Shown here one piece after another: positions 60,433-64,000 of a DNA stretch of 64,000 nucleotides; position 1 is the stretch's first letter, and the number at the start of each line of letters is the position of its first letter. Origin of the DNA: JAHFTW01 sp038046785 (GTDB lineage: Archaea; Thermoplasmatota; E2; JACPAO01; JAHFTW01); assembly GCA_038046785.1 (NCBI GenBank), contig JBBSVM010000009.1, forward strand, positions 27,248 to 91,247. The letters are read 5' to 3'. The notes below the pieces were generated by a model. It ran no database searches. It worked only from the letters and a program-made list of their open reading frames with translations, and was not told the origin of the DNA. Both the position numbers and the translations under genes were made by a program.

Positions 60433-61770
60433 GTGCCGAGCGTGGCGCAAGCGCGCGTGGGGCTGCCAGCATGGAGCTGGAGCTACGTCACGTTCCGCTT
60501 CGGTGACGGCGTCTCGACCAGCCTCATCCCGCTTGCCGTCGTCCTGCATTACGGCCTGCCCATCTGGGCCCTTGCTCTCACCCTCGCCGCACAGAACCTT
60601 GCCGGAGTCCCCGCCGCTTTCCTGTGGGGGTCGCTCATGGATCGCGGCATCCCGCGCCGCCCCGTCGTCGTGGCGGGATTCGCCATGGCCGGACTCGGGC
60701 TTCTGCTGATGGCGAGCCTTCCGGCGTTCCCGCTCTTCATCCTGGGAGCGGTCCTGTTCACCGTCTTCGGCGTCGCGACCGCTCCCGCCGCCAGCACCAT
60801 GATCTTGCAGCGCGTCCCACGCAAGGATTGGGCCTCGGCAACTGGGGCGCTGAGCCGCCGCACTGGGGGCGCCTTCATGCTGGGCATGGTGGTGAGCATC
60901 GCGCTCACGCTTCCTGCCGACTGGTGGCGCCACGCCGGAGCCGTCGGCCTCTGGTTGTTGGAGCGCAATTTGGTGGGCTCCGTCCATTTCGCGGCGCAGT
61001 TTTCCGCCAGCGCCGTCCTTGCCGCAGGTGGCGCCCTCTTGGCGTGGCAGACCATCCCCCCTTGGCAGCCGCCGCTGCCGCACGAACCGGGCCACGACGC
61101 TCGCTTGGTGCGCGCCTCGCAACGCACCTTCGACCGCACGGTCTTCTTCCCCGGCCGCTTCCGCAGCTTGCCCGATTGGCGCGGCATCGCGGCGTGGGCC
61201 GCGACCCCGCACCGCCTCTGGCCCCTGGGCTACACGCTCACCTTCATGGGCTCCATCTGCTTCTTCTCGAGTTACCCGGGCGTCCTGCACGAGATGGGCA
61301 TCCCCGCTGGCCTCATTCTTTTGGCCCAACTTCCCAGCCACCTTGTCTCCCCGTTGAGCTACCAGTGGGCGGGGCGGCACGGCTCGCGCATCGGCGAAGC
61401 AAAAGGCGTGTTCCAGGGCTCCATTCTGCGCACGGCGACGCTGCCGCTCTTTTGCGCCACGGCGCTCTGGGCCGGTGTTGCCGGCTACCCGCTCCTGCTG
61501 CTGTTCCACGGTTTGATGGGGCTCAGCTTTGCCCTCATCCAGGTCAACGGCCCGGTCATCATGGCCGGCCTGCATCCGGGCGGCCACGGCCAAGGGGTCG
61601 GCACCTACCACGCCGCCCTCGGCGTCGGAACCCTCCTCGGTTCTCTCTTGGCGTTCCTGCTCCTGCGCGTCGCCTCGGTGGCGGTGAGCTACCTCTTCGC
61701 GGTCGCCATCGCCCTGGTCGGTTTCGCCTGCCTCTCGGCGGCGCGCAAGACGAGCAGCCCGTCCACGTAG
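60433..61770 (+). CDS. Major facilitator superfamily transporter
   Basis: 445 residues, about twelve membrane helices. GSLMDRGIPRRPVVVAGF is the helix 2-3 signature. A charged cytoplasmic loop of about 70 residues (HEPGHDARLVRASQRTFDRT) is inserted between the halves. Substrate unknown. GTG 60433 is preferred; GTG 60442 lies in frame. It is divergent from the antiporter gene. Confidence 0.8.
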   Translation: MPSVAQARVGLPAWSWSYVTFRFGDGVSTSLIPLAVVLHYGLPIWALALTLAAQNLAGVPAAFLWGSLMDRGIPRRPVVVAGFAMAGLGLLLMASLPAFPLFILGAVLFTVFGVATAPAASTMILQRVPRKDWASATGALSRRTGGAFMLGMVVSIALTLPADWWRHAGAVGLWLLERNLVGSVHFAAQFSASAVLAAGGALLAWQTIPPWQPPLPHEPGHDARLVRASQRTFDRTVFFPGRFRSLPDWRGIAAWAATPHRLWPLGYTLTFMGSICFFSSYPGVLHEMGIPAGLILLAQLPSHLVSPLSYQWAGRHGSRIGEAKGVFQGSILRTATLPLFCATALWAGVAGYPLLLLFHGLMGLSFALIQVNGPVIMAGLHPGGHGQGVGTYHAALGVGTLLGSLLAFLLLRVASVAVSYLFAVAIALVGFACLSAARKTSSPST

Positions 61771-61779
61771 CGCGGTGCG

Positions 61780-62436
61780 CTACAGCACGTAGTATTCGCT
61801 CTTCTTGCGCTCCACGACGACGAGAACCGTGCCGGAGCGCACCGCGATGCGCGCCCCGTCGGAGAGAATCTTGTTGCTGACGCCGCGCGCATCGGTGCGA
61901 CCCAGCACGATGTCGGCGCCTTCCCACGCCGTCCCGGTGAGGCTCACGACGGCGTCGCCGTCCATGGCAAGCAGGTTGAGAATGGCGCCTTGCCGCCCCG
62001 GCAGAGGCAGCTCCTGGCCGGCGGAGACGAACCGGATGGATTCGCCCCGCCCTACCATGGAGCCCTCGAGGCCGGAGTCGTGGATGCGGCGCAACATCTT
62101 GAGCGTCGCCAGGAACATCGCGCTGCGGCCGCCGTGGCCGCCCAACACCAGGACGCTGGTGGCGCCGAGGCTGCGCGCCTTTTCGAGGGCCAGGTCGCCG
62201 TCGAGGAGATCCTTGCGCTCGGGATGGCGTTCGATGGGGATGTCGAGCGAATCGGCCCACTTGTAGGCGTCCCCCTTGAGCGAGTCCATGTCGCCGACGA
62301 TGACGGTGGGGACATGGTTGGTCTTGAGAAGCGACTGGGCGGCACCGTCGGCGCAGATGATGGCGTCGCAGGCGTCGAGCAGTTTGAGGTCGTCGCCAGA
62401 TGGCTCATCGCCGTTGAGGACCAGGGCCACCTTCAC
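61780..62436 (-). CDS. Thiamine/hydroxymethylpterin pyrophosphokinase-like
   Basis: 218 residues. DAIICADGAAQSLL, VIVGDMDSL, HPERKDLLDGDLALEKA and GGHGGRSAMFLAT follow the thiamine pyrophosphokinase pattern (D..TDxxKA, GGRxDH) with substitutions. The archaeal MptE-type 6-hydroxymethyl-dihydropterin pyrophosphokinases are related. Which substrate is used cannot be decided; ThiR/ThiBPQ elsewhere in the window is only weak support for thiamine. A GTTTTTC element lies 25 nt before the GTG. Confidence 0.72.
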   Translation of the reverse strand: MKVALVLNGDEPSGDDLKLLDACDAIICADGAAQSLLKTNHVPTVIVGDMDSLKGDAYKWADSLDIPIERHPERKDLLDGDLALEKARSLGATSVLVLGGHGGRSAMFLATLKMLRRIHDSGLEGSMVGRGESIRFVSAGQELPLPGRQGAILNLLAMDGDAVVSLTGTAWEGADIVLGRTDARGVSNKILSDGARIAVRSGTVLVVVERKKSEYYVL

Positions 62437-62562
62437 GGCGTGGCGGTGGACGGGGCGGGGAAAAACCCTGTGCGTGCCGGACGGCTATAAACGAGGCTCC
62501 GAATTCTCTCCTGTTGGAGCGGCCCCAAACCGCCATAAGCCAAACGTTCCTGGCCCAAGCGA

Positions 62563-64000
62563 ATGAAACTCCTGCTGGTCCACTCCGACTTCATCGAGTA
62601 CCAAGCCACCAAGAAGGCGCTCAAGGCGGCGCCCGAGCTTGCCGAGGCGGAGAAGGCGGGCCGCATGGAGGAGTGTCTCTGCGCCTTCGTTTCGGTCGAG
62701 AAAGCGGACGAGGTCAACCTCGGCTCTGCGGTGGCGAAGGCGGCCGCCGAGATTGTCAAAGTCGCCGACCAGGTGAAGACGAAGCGGGTCATGCTCTACC
62801 CCTACGCCCACCTCAGCAACTCCCTCGCGGCACCCGCCATCGCCATCGAAGCGCTGCCGGCCCTCGCCGCCGCCCTGCCCGGCGACTACGAGGTGAAGCG
62901 CAGCCCATTCGGCTGGTACAAGGCGTTCACCATCAAGTGCAAAGGCCACCCGCTCAGCGAGCTCTCCCGCCACGTCCTGCCCGACCCGCCCGCGGGCCAC
63001 ATCCACGCTGGCGACGACTGCTGCACGCCCGGCGCGGCGCCAGGCATGACGGCGAGCGTCACCGTCGCCTCCGCGCAAGCACAAGCCAAATCCTCGATGA
63101 AAGGCCCGTCCAGTCCCGGCGCCCCCGACGGCGGCTCCTCCGTCCAATCGGACGAGCAGAACGCGGCGCTCAAAGCAGAGAAGAATCTCAAATCGAGCTG
63201 GTTCGTTCTCAGCCCAACCGGTGCGCTCACGCCAGCCGCCCAGTTCGACTTCAAGCCCTACCCCGGCCTGGAGAAGTTCTACGCCTACGAGATGGGAGGC
63301 TCCCGCAAGGCGGACTCCGAGCCGGCGCACATCCCGCTCATGCAGCAAATGGAGCTGGTGGACTACGAGCCCGGCAGCGACAACGGCAACATGCGCTGGT
63401 TCCCCAAGGGCAACCTTATCAAGCGGCTGCTCGAAGAGAAAATCAACAAGGTGTGCCGCGATGCCGGAGGTCTCCAGATTGAGACCCCCATCATGTACGA
63501 CGTCAACCACCCGGCGCTCAACAAGTACCTCAACAAGTTCCCCGCGAGGCAGTACCGCATCAAGTCCGACGAGAAAGAATTGTTCCTGCGTTTTGCCGCC
63601 TGCTTCGGCATGTACCTGACGATGAGCCGCGCGACACTCAGCTACAAGCACCTCCCGGCGCGCATCTACGAGCTCACCCACTACAGCTTCCGCCGCGAGC
63701 AGTCGGGCGAGACCGCCGGCATCAAGCGGCTGCGCGCCTTCACCATGCCCGACATGCACACCCTCGTCGCCGACTTGGAGCAGGCGCGCGAGGAGTTCAA
63801 GCGGCAATTCGACCGCAGCAAGGCTTGGATGGAGTCGCTGCAGGTTCCCTTCGAGACCGCAGTGCGCTTCGTGAAGGGATTCTACGAGCAGAACAAAGAG
63901 TTCGCCGTGTCGCTTGCCAAGACGGTGAACCAACCGGTCTTGGTGGAGATGTGGGAGCAGCAGTCGTTCTACTTCGTCATGAAGTTCGAGTTCAACTTCA
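62563..64000 (+). CDS. thrS: Threonyl-tRNA synthetase, archaeal type (3' cut by window edge)
   Basis: 479 residues visible; the C-terminal anticodon domain is outside the window. The first 140 are the archaeal D-aminoacyl-tRNA-deacylase-like editing domain (KLLLVHSDFIEYQATKKALK; MLYPYAHLSNSLA; SPFGWYKAFTIKCKGHPLSE), which removes serine. A low-complexity Ser/Gly/Ala linker (about residues 160-200) follows, an unusual insertion. Class II motifs are seen in LQIETPIMYDVNHP and YSFRREQSGE, GIKRLRAFTMPDMHTL. The ATG lies about 27 nt after CATAAG. Confidence 0.93.
   Translation, partial: MKLLLVHSDFIEYQATKKALKAAPELAEAEKAGRMEECLCAFVSVEKADEVNLGSAVAKAAAEIVKVADQVKTKRVMLYPYAHLSNSLAAPAIAIEALPALAAALPGDYEVKRSPFGWYKAFTIKCKGHPLSELSRHVLPDPPAGHIHAGDDCCTPGAAPGMTASVTVASAQAQAKSSMKGPSSPGAPDGGSSVQSDEQNAALKAEKNLKSSWFVLSPTGALTPAAQFDFKPYPGLEKFYAYEMGGSRKADSEPAHIPLMQQMELVDYEPGSDNGNMRWFPKGNLIKRLLEEKINKVCRDAGGLQIETPIMYDVNHPALNKYLNKFPARQYRIKSDEKELFLRFAACFGMYLTMSRATLSYKHLPARIYELTHYSFRREQSGETAGIKRLRAFTMPDMHTLVADLEQAREEFKRQFDRSKAWMESLQVPFETAVRFVKGFYEQNKEFAVSLAKTVNQPVLVEMWEQQSFYFVMKFEFNF

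Noticed and set aside
1..64000. CRISPR arrays, insertion sequences, integrases, rRNA genes
   Set aside because: Searched by eye on both strands; no regular spacer repeats, transposase motifs or rRNA signatures were found.

Overview
The window is high-G+C archaeal chromosome, probably from an aerobic Thermoplasmatota-like euryarchaeon; the rank is inferred. Archaeal markers are KptA, deoxyhypusine synthase, RadB, FEN1, the initiation factor aIF5B, TiaS, Dph6, an archaeal-type threonyl-tRNA synthetase and a ThiR-type regulator (HTH plus ThiN). Aerobic life is suggested by a CtaA/CtaB pair for heme A, a cupredoxin lipoprotein, a cytochrome-b-like membrane protein and an Fe-S oxidoreductase with a NarI-like membrane domain. 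Many genes have a TTTAA/TATA-like element 24-28 nt before a GTG, ATG or TTG start and no Shine-Dalgarno sequence, so leaderless mRNAs seem to be the rule. I used that spacing to choose many starts.

Layout. 1-6 kb: partial metalloprotease, Fe-S oxidoreductase, tRNA-Cys followed at once by kptA, a secreted Asp-box propeller, tRNA-Lys. 6-16.6 kb: MFS transporter, ctaA-ctaB, a three-gene minus-strand module (RLAN protein, ATP-grasp ligase, GNAT), TauE-like exporter, lipoprotein hydrolase, ferredoxin, deoxyhypusine synthase, RNase-H-like exonuclease. 16.6-21 kb: thiamine locus thiR-thiB-thiP-thiQ with a candidate operator at the thiR promoter. 21-24.7 kb: membrane-anchored winged-helix regulator and a radB operon with secreted proteins. 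24.8-34 kb: LVIVD-type lipoprotein, a distinctly lower-G+C DprA/ComF pair directly behind a B12-dependent ribonucleotide reductase that has a long structured leader, and an amidohydrolase. 34-45.7 kb: orphan gene, FEN1, two Rossmann oxidoreductases, a second LVIVD lipoprotein, a second Asp-box propeller, Ndk, DUF61-like and DUF488-like proteins, luciferase-like oxidoreductase, aIF5B. 45.7-64 kb: HTH/membrane operon, cupredoxin, TiaS, an ABC exporter, Dus, divergent HTH regulators, NadE beside a separate nitrilase-family amidase, Dph6, a PadR/HAAS pair with a perfect 19-bp operator palindrome, glutaredoxin-like protein, a secreted protein with a C-terminal anchor, a CPA2-type antiporter, MFS, a pyrophosphokinase-like enzyme and a 3'-truncated threonyl-tRNA synthetase.

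Most of the window is tightly packed core genome with convergent or ATGA-type overlaps. No insertion sequence, transposase, integrase or CRISPR array was seen. The most unusual elements are the low-G+C DprA/ComF pair, the structured nrdJ leader with repeated CATCCC motifs, the RLAN/ATP-grasp/GNAT module, the palindromic operators, and a shared C-terminal anchor motif on secreted proteins.
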